Below, in pieces: positions 6,991 through 13,933 of a stretch of DNA of 23,233 bases (within the stretch, counting starts at the first letter, position 1; every line of letters begins with the position of its first letter). The notes below the pieces were generated by a model. It ran no database searches. It was not told where the DNA came from and worked only from the letters and a program-made list of their open reading frames with translations. Both the position numbers and the translations under genes were made by a program. The DNA is from JBBRYW01 sp038253945 (GTDB lineage: Bacteria > Actinomycetota > Thermoleophilia > Gaiellales > Gaiellaceae): NCBI GenBank assembly GCA_038253945.1, contig JBBSGR010000026.1, positions 1 through 23,233 of the forward strand, given 5' to 3'.

Positions 6991-9243
6991 ATGTCATCGC
7001 ACGCTGAAGCTGTCGGTGTTCTGAGGGATCCGTGCGGAACGTGGCCCTACCACCTTCGCCTACTAAAACGCGACCCCGGCTACCGCAAGCGGTTTCTGCA
7101 AGGCCAGTCCTTCATCAACGACTACGTCCACCGCAACGCCGACGCGGCTTTCCGGCTCAGCCCCGCCGTAATTCCAGTCGTCGTGCACATCGTGCACAAC
7201 ACCGCCGCCCAGAATCTCTCTGACGCGGCGGTGCAAAACCAGATCGATGCGCTCAACCGTGACTATGCGCGAGCGAACGCGGACGTCTCGACGGCACCTG
7301 CCCCATTCGCGCCCTTGGCGGCCGACACCGGGATTCGGTTCGCGCTCGCTGTCCGCGACCCGACCTGTGCAGCGACAAACGGGATCACCCGGACCGCAAC
7401 CGCAACAGGCACCTTCGACATCTTCGGATCCGATGACGTCAAGTCCGCAGCGACCGGCGGCGCTGACCCCTGGCCCGCCGACCGGTACCTGAACATCTGG
7501 GTCTGCCCGGCGCAACCCACCCAAGGCGGCCGCTCAACCTTCCCCGGTGCGCCCGCCGCGGTTGACGGCGTGATCGTCAACTACACCGTCTTCGGGCCCG
7601 GAGGTGCGCCGTACAACCTCGGCCGCATAACCGTGCACGAGGTCGGCCACTACTTCAGCCTCTTCCATCCCTTCCAAGGAGGCTGCGCCGGCAGCGACCT
7701 CGCCGCCGACACACCGCAGCAGGCAAGCCCGAACTTCGGCGTCCCCGTCTTCCCGCACGTCAGCTGCAGCAACGGTCCGAACGGGGACATGTTCGTCAAC
7801 TACATGGACTACAGCAACGACGCGCCTCGGGTGCTCTTCACCGTCGACCAGGTGGCGCGGATGCAAGCGGCGCTGACCGGCCTTCGGGCAGCGCTCCTCG
7901 CCTCCGACGGCCTGGTCGCACCACCCGTTCCGGATGTCGCGCGGCTCTGGTCTGCCGACACGCCGCGCGATACCGGTCTCGAACCCGATCCACTCGCGGA
8001 GCCGATGTGGCAGAGCGAAGACATCTGGGTGCGCAACCAAAACGACGGCCAAACAACCCAGGACCATCAGAACCCGATCTTCCGGCCGCCCGGCTCGCCC
8101 GCGAACTTCGTCTACGTGCGCGTCCGCAACGCCAGCTGCGGCCATGCCGCCAACGGCACCCTCAAGCTCTACTGGGCGAAAGCTTCAACAGCTCTCGCCT
8201 GGCCCGCCCCCTGGGACGGCACGGTGACCGCGCCGGCGCTGATGGGAGGCCTGATCGGCAGCCAGCCAACCGGAGCGATCCCCGGACGCGGATCGGCCGT
8301 GCTGGAGTTCGCCTGGTCACCCCCGAACCCGGCCGACTACAGCGCCTTCGGCGGCGACCAAAACCACTTCTGCCTACTCGCCCGGATCGAGACCGCGGCC
8401 GCCGCTCCCTTTGGCATGACGTCGCCCGAGACCGCCAACCTGTACGCGAACGTTCAGAACAACAACAAGATCGTCTGGAAGAACGTCGAGGTCGTAACCA
8501 GCGGCGGCTTCGAGCTCGCCGGCTTCGTCACGATCGGGAGTCTCGGCGCCGGCAAACGCGAGACGCTGCTCGTTGTCCATGCGCCGTCGTTGGGTGGCCA
8601 GCATCCCTGGGGACACCTCGAGCTAGATCTGCCGGGGCCGCTCGCCGCGAAGTTCCGCCAGGCTCATCTCGACCCGGCGGTCGCGACACTCGACCACGAG
8701 ACACTCCGGATCAAGCGATTCGACAAACCGATCGGACCAGTCAAGCTCGCCCACAACGAATACCACACCCTGGGCGTCGGGCTCGCGCCCGGCGCGCACC
8801 CACCGCTCTTCGGCCTCTTCCTAGTCGACATCATCCAGCACGAGCGCCAAGGCAAAACCGACCATGTCGTCGGCGGACAACGCGTCGCCTTCAAGCGCCT
8901 GCCCGCCAAGGGTCGCAAGCAAGCCGGCCTCGCTGGACGCTGGTGGCACTCACACGAAGAGGACGACGGCGAGCTGCAAGCGTTCAGGCCGGAGGGATAC
9001 GAGTTCCCCGTCTCCCACGGACGTTGGGGCTTCGAACTCCACGGCGACCACAGCGCACACATCTTCGACATCGCCGACGCAGACGGCATCGACGAACTCG
9101 AAGGAACCTGGTGGACAGACGATGGCGAGAGCATCCACATCGGGCTTGCCGACCCGGACAGAGACGACGTCGCCGTACACATCCGCGACGCCGCAGACGA
9201 CAAACTCGTCCTGTACAGGAGCGCCGTCCAAATTGACGAATGA
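6991..9243 (+). CDS. M43-type (pappalysin-like) zinc metalloprotease, multidomain, no signal peptide
   Basis: This is a 750-aa protein. Residues 55-300 carry an M43/cytophagalysin-type metallopeptidase: VIPVVVHIVHN near the start, the zinc motif H216-E-V-G-H-Y-F-S-L-F-H226, and a Met-turn (NYMDYSND, Met272). All key residues are present, so it should be active. About 310-505 is a beta-rich region (EDIWVRNQNDG, NFVYVRVRNAS), and 510-640 is another beta domain. The last 100 residues (GRWWHSHEEDDGELQ onward) resemble a small beta-barrel. The N-terminus (MSSHAEAVGVLRDPCGTWPY) has no signal peptide or hydrophobic stretch, although M43 enzymes are normally secreted. The start has a weak GAGG about 10 bases upstream. 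The vWA gene lies 263 bases upstream on the same strand, so the two may work together. The target is unknown: extracellular proteins, if it is exported by an unconventional route, is an inference. Confidence 0.85.
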   Translation: MSSHAEAVGVLRDPCGTWPYHLRLLKRDPGYRKRFLQGQSFINDYVHRNADAAFRLSPAVIPVVVHIVHNTAAQNLSDAAVQNQIDALNRDYARANADVSTAPAPFAPLAADTGIRFALAVRDPTCAATNGITRTATATGTFDIFGSDDVKSAATGGADPWPADRYLNIWVCPAQPTQGGRSTFPGAPAAVDGVIVNYTVFGPGGAPYNLGRITVHEVGHYFSLFHPFQGGCAGSDLAADTPQQASPNFGVPVFPHVSCSNGPNGDMFVNYMDYSNDAPRVLFTVDQVARMQAALTGLRAALLASDGLVAPPVPDVARLWSADTPRDTGLEPDPLAEPMWQSEDIWVRNQNDGQTTQDHQNPIFRPPGSPANFVYVRVRNASCGHAANGTLKLYWAKASTALAWPAPWDGTVTAPALMGGLIGSQPTGAIPGRGSAVLEFAWSPPNPADYSAFGGDQNHFCLLARIETAAAAPFGMTSPETANLYANVQNNNKIVWKNVEVVTSGGFELAGFVTIGSLGAGKRETLLVVHAPSLGGQHPWGHLELDLPGPLAAKFRQAHLDPAVATLDHETLRIKRFDKPIGPVKLAHNEYHTLGVGLAPGAHPPLFGLFLVDIIQHERQGKTDHVVGGQRVAFKRLPAKGRKQAGLAGRWWHSHEEDDGELQAFRPEGYEFPVSHGRWGFELHGDHSAHIFDIADADGIDELEGTWWTDDGESIHIGLADPDRDDVAVHIRDAADDKLVLYRSAVQIDE

Positions 9244-9683
9244 GCGCCTGACGACCTCGCATACCTCGCACGATCGCATCGTCGACCGCCTGCGAACGCG
9301 ACGCCTCGAGCCGACATCGCCAAGAACGAACTCGCTCCTACTGAGACGGGGGCTCTGGCAACCCCACGGTTCGAGATCTCCGCCGATGCCGCGCGAAACA
9401 CCGGCGATTGAAGGATGGAAACAGCGAGATGATCGCGTCAAGCGGAGAGAGCTTCGCCAGTCGCGCCACCGTCAAACTCGCGTCAGCGAACGCCAAGAGC
9501 GACGACACGGACCGCGAGTCGGGACTGTCAGATTCTTTGTGTAAGTAGTTGTGGCTGTCATTGATTTTTAGTTGGTCGTGTTTGCTGCGATCCGGTCGCC
9601 CTAGTGCACGTGTCCTGCTTCACGGAAGTGGCAGGGTTTTGCCTCGCTCCCCGGTCCCGCGTTGACAGGTAGCTGGGTTGGAG
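9244..9683. other. Intergenic stretch, possible mobile-element relics
   Basis: No convincing gene lies here. From about 9524 the base composition becomes AT-richer, and CTGTCA occurs twice (9525-9530 and 9555-9560) around TTTGTGTAAGTAG, which resembles an eroded transposon end without being diagnostic. Near 9612-9640 an imperfect CCTGC/GCAGG hairpin is followed by GTTTT. This could be a weak terminator for + strand transcripts, although it lies about 370 bases past the protease stop. Confidence 0.3.
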
Positions 9684-9730
9684 CGCCGGACAGTCCCGGA
9701 GGCGCGTAGCGCCGGAGGGACTGTCCGGCG
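9684..9730. repeat. 14-bp perfect inverted repeat with nested hairpin
   Basis: CGCCGGACAGTCCC (9684-9697) is perfectly complementary to GGGACTGTCCGGCG (9717-9730). Inside lies a second stem, GGCGC-gta-GCGCC (9701-9713). It ends 12 bases before the first ATG of the IS3-type remnant. It could be an IS-associated structure that limits read-through transcription into the transposase, a terminator, or a dispersed palindromic repeat. No T-run follows. Confidence 0.6.
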
Positions 9731-9741
9731 GCTGGCCCAGG

Positions 9742-10790
9742 ATGGGCCGCTCGACCGATAAGGAGAAGAGGTTGAGCGAGCAACGCAAGTACCGCAGTTG
9801 GACGGCCAAGCAGAAAATCGAGATCGTGCTGGCCAGGTTGCGCGGCGACCGGACGGTGAAGGAGGTCTGCCGCGAGCATGAGATCTCGGACACGCTCTTT
9901 CTACTCCTGGCGCGACAAGCTGCTCGAGGGCGGCCGCGAAGCGCTGGCGGGCAAGGAAGAGCGCAGCGGCGAGCGAGAGCTGCGCCGGAAGATCCGTGAG
10001 CTGGAGCGGGCGCTCGGTCGTAAGACCTGCGAGCTCGAGATCGCGGGGGAAGCATTGCGAGGCTGGGAGCGAGCGAGCGCGTCGCTCGGTCTCGCGAGCT
10101 GGTCGCCGGCGGCTTCGCCGCGGCGGCGGCGGCGCGCGTGATGCAGATCAGCCGGCAAGCGCTCTACCGGACGCCGACGCCGCGGACGGCGCCGCAGCGC
10201 CGGCCGGCACCTGACCCGGTCGAGCGGGCGATCTCGAGATCGCCCGCGACAACCAGAGCGACGGCTACCGGATGGTCACGGCGTTCGTGCGGCGCAAGCT
10301 CGGCCGGCCGGTCAAGCGCAAACGGGTGCTGCGGGTGATGCGCGAGCGGAAGCTGATCCAGCGGCGTCGCCCACTCGAGCGGCGCAAGCGGCCCGGCTGC
10401 TTCCGGGTCGAGCGGCCCCGGCAGCTGTGGCAGCTCGACATGACCTCGATCTGGGTGCAGCACGGCTGGTGCTACCTGAACGCGATCATCGACTGCTGCA
10501 CCCGCGAGATCGTCGCCTGACAGCTCGAGCTGCGTTGCCGCGCCGAGGAGGCGATCACGGTCGTCGAACGCGCGGCGGCCGTGCACGGGATCCAGGCGGG
10601 CGAGCTCGTGCTCGGCTCCGACAACGGTTCGGCCTTCACCGCCCGCCGCTTCAAGGCGAACCTCGCCGAGCTCGGGATCCGCCATCGCCGCGGCGGCTAC
10701 CGCGACCCCGAATCGCAGGCCTTCATCGAGAGCTGGTTCGGGAAGCTGAAAGAACGGGAGGTGTGGCAGCAGCTGAGCTCTATTCACTAG
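9742..10790 (+). pseudogene. IS3-family transposase (orfA and orfB), multiply disrupted
   Basis: OrfA begins at 9742 (ATG), or at TTG 9772, which has AAGGAG upstream. It shows an HTH module (KQKIEIVLARLRGDRTVKEV) and then a helical segment ending ELERALGRKTCELEIAGEAL. One extra T in the run ending at 9900 breaks the frame before YSWRDKL. OrfB follows with the HTH_21-like region (DGYRMVTAFVRRKLGR) and the integrase core (LWQLDMTSIWVQHG, SDNGSAFT, ESQAFIESWFGKLKEREVW). OrfB has a frame slip near 10236 and a TGA at 10518-10520 where relatives have Trp (REIVA-stop-QLELRC). The 3' end is lost after about 10775, where the sequence turns into unrelated DNA. Four independent lesions make it inactive. 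Its right end may have been removed by the element that carries the HTH gene. Confidence 0.85.
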
Positions 10791-10792
10791 GG

Positions 10793-11041
10793 TTGATTCA
10801 AGTCAATACCGACAGCTACGTTGCAGCCCTGCAGGTTGATTCGCGAACCGATCTCGTGATCGCCGTCGACGTCGCCAAACGCTTGGGGATCTCGCCGCAG
10901 CGAGTGAACGTGCTTGTGACCCGTCCGGGATTCCCGAAACCGCTCGGCAAGCTTGGGCGCTCGTCTGTCTGGCGCTGGAGCAGCGTGGAGCGCTGGGCGC
11001 GTGAAACGGGTCGGCTTCCGGCTCCCGCATCGCGCCCCTGA
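10793..11041 (+). CDS. AlpA/excisionase-like helix-turn-helix protein
   Basis: This small protein has a MerR-like winged HTH of the AlpA/excisionase type: LVIAVDVAKRLGIS, then QRVNVLVTRPGFPKP, then the wing and helix SVWRWSSVERWARETGR. The Phe-Pro-x-Pro turn and the W-x-x-x-x-V-E-x-W-A pattern are typical. A TTG at 10793 gives 82 residues, and a GTG at 10856 gives 61 that still cover the domain. Neither has a strong ribosome-binding site. The 5' end abuts the truncated IS3 element, so the original start may be lost. Such proteins act as excisionase-type DNA-bending factors or regulators in integrative elements, which fits the mobilisation genes downstream. IS110 now separates it from them. 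Confidence 0.6.
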   Translation: MIQVNTDSYVAALQVDSRTDLVIAVDVAKRLGISPQRVNVLVTRPGFPKPLGKLGRSSVWRWSSVERWARETGRLPAPASRP

Positions 11042-11096
11042 CGATCGCACCACCTCTTTAAGACGCAGATGCATGCGTGTTAGATCTGTGCGGGTC

Positions 11097-11262
11097 GCCG
11101 TCGCTTCTTGATGGCGGCGAGCCCCGGAGGTGACTCTGCAGATTCATGCTCGGTTCGGCCGTGGCCTTCCCTTGGTGAGTGTCCCTCCGGGGCTCACCTG
11201 GTTGAGCGGCGTCGCTTCATAGGAGCTTGGACCGCCCTACGCGTGCTTGCGCACCGCTCGGC
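11097..11262 (+). ncRNA. Candidate IS110 bridge RNA
   Basis: The left arm folds by eye into three consecutive stem-loops, the published order for IS110 bridge RNA. First is a 5' stem-loop, GCCGTC (11097-11102) with GATGGC (11110-11115). Next is a 12-bp stem, GAGCCCCGGAGG (11119-11130) with CCTCCGGGGCTC (11184-11195), closing a 53-nt loop. Last is a 9-bp stem, GTTGAGCGG (11201-11209) with CCGCTCGGC (11254-11262), closing a 44-nt loop. In loop 1, GCAGATTCA (11138-11146) matches 8 of 9 bases of the left junction GCAGATGCA, and GCCGTG (11158-11163) is complementary to CACGGC at the right junction (12518-12523). In loop 2, ACGCGTG (11239-11245) pairs with CATGCGT (11072-11078) through one G-U wobble. 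Loop 1 would be the target-binding loop and loop 2 the donor-binding loop. The donor left guide is weak. The exact RNA ends cannot be seen. Confidence 0.7.
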
Positions 11263-11295
11263 TGCATCGTACGCCCTCGGAGAAGGAGGTTCGCT

Positions 11296-12337
11296 GTGGT
11301 CACGATCGGGATCGACGCGCACAAGAGCTCGCTCGCTGTCTGCCTGGTCGACGAGCTCGGCCGCGAGCTGGCCGGGCGCGAGTTCGCGAACGAGCCGCGC
11401 GCGCATCGGGCACTGCATGCGTGGGTGGCGAAGCGGGCGCCGCTGGAGCGGCGGTTCGGGATCGAGAGCACCGGTTGGGTCGGGCGGGGGATCGCCTGCT
11501 TCCTGCTCGCCCGGGGCGAGAGCGTCGTCGACCGTGCAGGGCTCGCTGACGGATCGACAGCGGCGCAGCTTGCGCGGCGACGGCAAGAGCGATCCGCGCG
11601 ACGCGCTCGCGATCGCCCGTGTGACTGCCCGCGAGCAGCTGCTGCCGCCGGTGCGGGTCGACTCGCCTGCGCGTGATCTGAAGCTGCGCTGCGACTACCG
11701 CCAGCAGCTGCTCGGCGAGCGGACCCGGATCGCGAACCGCCTCCAGGTCGACCTCGTCTCGCTGCGGCCCGGGTACGAGCAGCGCCTGCCGGCGCTCGAC
11801 TCGCTGCCGCGGCTCGAGGCCGCCGAACAGCTGCTCGCCAAGCAGAGCGGCGTCCAGGCTCTGCTGGCGCGCTGGCGGATCGAGGCGCTGATCCGCCTCG
11901 ATCGCGAGATCAAGCAGCTCGAGCGCGAGATCGCCCGGTCGGTGAAGGCAATGGGAAGCGGACTGCCGCAGCTTGTCGGCGTCAGCTACCTGAGCGCCGC
12001 GAGGATCATCGGCGAGGTCGGCGACGTCGGCCGGATCGCGAGCAAGGCCCGCTTCGCACGCATGAACGGCACCGCGCCGATCCCCGCCTCCTCGGGACAG
12101 ACGCAGCGGCATCGGCTCAACAAGGGCGGCAACCGGCGCTTGAACCACGCGCTGCACATGATGGCGCTGACCCAGGCGCGCATGGACCCACGCGCCCGCG
12201 CCTACGTCGAGCGTCGCCGCGTCGAAGGCAGAACGAAACGTGACGCCGTGCGCGCGCTCAAGCGTCATCTCTCCGACGCCGTCTACCAGCAACTCCGCCT
12301 GGACGCGCGCCTCTGCCCGCTGCCAGCGGCCGACTAA
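11296..12337 (+). pseudogene. IS110-family transposase, single frameshift
   Basis: Translation would start at GTG 11296 behind AGAAGGAGG. The N-terminal RuvC-like DEDD domain shows IGIDAHKSSLAVCLV (first Asp) and IESTGWVG (Glu). Past the frame change, GKSDPRDALAIARV supplies the later Asp residues. The C-terminal half has the transposase-20 domain (LPQLVGVSYLSAARIIGEVG, FARMNGTAPIPASSGQ, KGGNRRLNHALHMMAL). The frame breaks at about 11532: one extra C in GACCGTGCAGG moves GESVVD out of frame with VQGSLTDRQ. Removing it would give one protein of about 346 residues. The break could be a true mutation, a sequencing error or, less likely, recoding. The rest of the gene is well conserved, so any decay is recent. 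Confidence 0.88.
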
Positions 12338-12365
12338 CAGGTTGCGCCGACCGCTCGCAGGCCCG

Positions 12366-12473
12366 CAGAACGGCTCTCAACGCGCCGCTCCGAACCCGCG
12401 CGCGCCAAAACGCCGCTCGAGCGCCGTTGGGCGCCGCTCACGCCCGCGCCGCGAACCGGCAGAGCGGCTCTCA
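12366..12473. repeat. Direct repeat in the IS110 right arm
   Basis: CAGAACGGCTCTCA (12366-12379) recurs as CAGAGCGGCTCTCA (12460-12473), 13 of 14 identical and 94 bases apart. Both lie in the non-coding right arm of IS110, downstream of the transposase stop. The role is unknown; transposase binding or simple duplication are both possible. Confidence 0.5.
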
Positions 12474-12548
12474 GCAGCTCCCACGGCGACGCGCAACGAC
12501 ACGGATAGACGCAGATGCACGGCAAGCGTGAACGACTTGACATAGGAG

Positions 12549-12565
12549 CTCACCCTGCGGGTGAG
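12549..12565 (+). promoter_or_regulatory. Operator-like palindrome upstream of the mobilisation operon
   Basis: CTCACCC (12549-12555) and GGGTGAG (12559-12565) form a perfect 7-bp inverted repeat around TGC. A TTGACA sits just upstream (12537-12542), without a convincing -10 at the usual distance. The palindrome lies 76 bases before the first ATG of the operon, so it may be an operator or a leader hairpin. Confidence 0.4.
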
Positions 12566-12640
12566 GAGCGGACGAGGTCGCGAGCCGCTTCGCAACGCCG
12601 TAGGGGTTGTCTCAAATCAACAGGACGCGAAGGAGGAGCG

Positions 12641-12892
12641 ATGCAGTACCGAGTCGACCGGGGCGCGCTCGACGAGTTCATCAGTCGCCAGGTCGAGCTG
12701 ATCGAGGCGGCGTCAATCCCCAAGCTGCTCGCCGACGTCGTCGAGCTGCGCCTCCGTCACGAGGCCGTCAGCCGCGAGGAGGTCTGCGCGCTCTGGATCG
12801 GCGCAGGTCTCGCCACCCATGTCGGGCTCGCGATCTTCGAGGAGCCCGAGCGCTTCATCACCGCCGCCGAGCCCGCACCGCTCGCGGCCTGA
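12641..12892 (+). CDS. Small hypothetical protein, first gene of the mobilisation operon
   Basis: This 83-aa protein starts at an ATG behind a strong AAGGAGGAG. I do not recognise a family. It is predicted to be mostly helical: an amphipathic segment (DEFISRQVELIEAASIPKLL), then LADVVELRLRHEAVSREEV, then a short hydrophobic stretch (LWIGAGLATHVGLAIF) that is too short and mixed to call a membrane helix. The next gene begins 13 bases after its stop with its own ribosome-binding site, so the two are almost certainly cotranscribed. It could be an accessory factor of the DUF932/ParB-like pair. Confidence 0.65.
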   Translation: MQYRVDRGALDEFISRQVELIEAASIPKLLADVVELRLRHEAVSREEVCALWIGAGLATHVGLAIFEEPERFITAAEPAPLAA

Positions 12893-12904
12893 AAGGAGGA
12901 ACCG

Positions 12905-13933
12905 ATGCAGACCACGCAACCCACCTTCCGCCCCGACGAGGCCCGTGCGCCGCTCTGGTTCGGCGCCAACTCAGGTTGGGGAGACGCCGTCCGCACGGTC
13001 GACCCGAGCACGGCCCAGAGCGCGGAGGCGATGATCGCCGCCGCCGGTCTTAGCTGGTCGATCGAGCAGCATCCGCTAGAGGCGGTCGTCGTGCGCGGGG
13101 CCGAGACGCTGCGCGTGCGCGTGCCGAAGCACGCCGCCAACGTGCGCAGCGACAGCCGCGCGGTCGTTGGCGTCGTGGGGGAGGGCTACGAGCCGCTCCA
13201 GAACCGCGCGGCCTTCGCCTTCTGCGACGCGATCACGGACTCCGGTCGCGCGCACTGGGTCGGCGCGGGCGAGACGCGCGGTGGCGCTCGCGTCCACGCG
13301 CTGATGCGGCTCGATCGCGAGATCCGCATCGGAGGCGCGGAGGGGGAAGACGTGCTGCCGCTCCTTTGCTTCCGCAACGGCCATGACGGTGGCCTCGCCG
13401 TCACCGTCACCGTCGCGCCCTTCCGGCTCGCCTGCCTGAACGGCATGCTGCTCCCACTCCCAGGCGCGCAGCGGACCTGGAAGGCTCGCCACACGACGCG
13501 GATCGAGGCGAGGCTCGCGGACGCTCGCCGCACGCTCGGCATCGCGTGGCGCTACTACGACGAGCTCGAGCAGGCCGGGGCGCAGCTGCTCGCGCAGCAG
13601 GTCAGCGAAGGGGAGTTCGAGCGCTTCCTGGCCCGGCTCGTGCCGCTTCCCGAGCCGCGCCCGGACGCGACGAACGGCGGGCGCGCCGTCCGCAACGCCG
13701 AACGCGTGCGCGAGGCGATCCGCACCGCCTACCGCACGACTCCCGACCTGAGCGACATCCGCGGCACCGGCTGGGGCGCTCTCCAGGCCGTCACCGCCTA
13801 CGTCGACCACACGCAGCCTACTCGCCGCACCACGAATCGCACGATCGCCGAGGCGCGCTTCGAGCGCGCCACCGAGGCCGCCCCGCTCAAGGATCGCGCG
13901 CTCGAACTACTCATCCAAGGAGGCCAGCAGTGA
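12905..13933 (+). CDS. DUF932 (phage/plasmid-like) protein
   Basis: This 342-aa protein belongs to the DUF932 family of plasmids, phages and integrative elements. Recognisable parts are VVGVVGEGYEPLQNRAAFAF near residues 80-100, the central beta region (GGARVHALMRLDREI, GLAVTVTVAPFRLACLNGM) and the C-terminal helical part ending in DIRGTGWGALQAVTAYVDH. DUF932 proteins have no settled biochemical role but recur in element maintenance or anti-restriction clusters. The start has AAGGAGGA eight bases upstream. The stop overlaps the next gene's GTG (GTGA), so the two are translationally coupled. The reading frame is intact. Confidence 0.85.
   Translation: MQTTQPTFRPDEARAPLWFGANSGWGDAVRTVDPSTAQSAEAMIAAAGLSWSIEQHPLEAVVVRGAETLRVRVPKHAANVRSDSRAVVGVVGEGYEPLQNRAAFAFCDAITDSGRAHWVGAGETRGGARVHALMRLDREIRIGGAEGEDVLPLLCFRNGHDGGLAVTVTVAPFRLACLNGMLLPLPGAQRTWKARHTTRIEARLADARRTLGIAWRYYDELEQAGAQLLAQQVSEGEFERFLARLVPLPEPRPDATNGGRAVRNAERVREAIRTAYRTTPDLSDIRGTGWGALQAVTAYVDHTQPTRRTTNRTIAEARFERATEAAPLKDRALELLIQGGQQ

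Larger units (their letters stand above)
11061..12519 (+). mobile_element. IS110-family insertion element
   Basis: The element lies between two copies of AGACGCAGATGCA (11061-11073 and 12507-12519), about 1446 bases apart, a normal IS110 size. It has the family's plan: one transposase gene, no terminal inverted repeats, a long structured left arm (11074-11295) and a shorter right arm (12338-12506). If the exchanged core is the final CA of the repeat, the element runs from 11072 to about 12517. It sits between the HTH gene and the operon starting at 12641, and has probably split their common upstream region. Confidence 0.78.

Noticed and set aside
8007..9236. 409-codon + strand frame inside the M43 protease gene
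   Set aside because: It is an Arg-rich frame-shifted shadow with no domain. The protease frame is continuous and conserved.
9405..9430. GATTGAAGGATGGAAAC resembles the end of some CRISPR repeats
   Set aside because: It occurs once, with no regularly spaced copies and no cas genes in the window.
9524..9560. A defined IS256-type terminus around the two CTGTCA copies
   Set aside because: The resemblance is vague, with no transposase remnant and no partner end, so it is mentioned only as a possible relic.
11296..11676. A programmed frameshift in the IS110 transposase
   Set aside because: IS110 transposases are normally single-frame, and the site (GACCGTGCAGG) is not a slippery heptamer. A mutation or sequencing error is simpler.
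11300..12292. 330-codon minus-strand frame opposite the IS110 transposase
   Set aside because: The sense strand carries clear IS110 motifs. The antisense frame is a GC-composition artefact.
13076..13810. Minus-strand frame opposite the DUF932 gene
   Set aside because: It has no recognisable product or ribosome-binding site and fully overlaps a well-supported gene.
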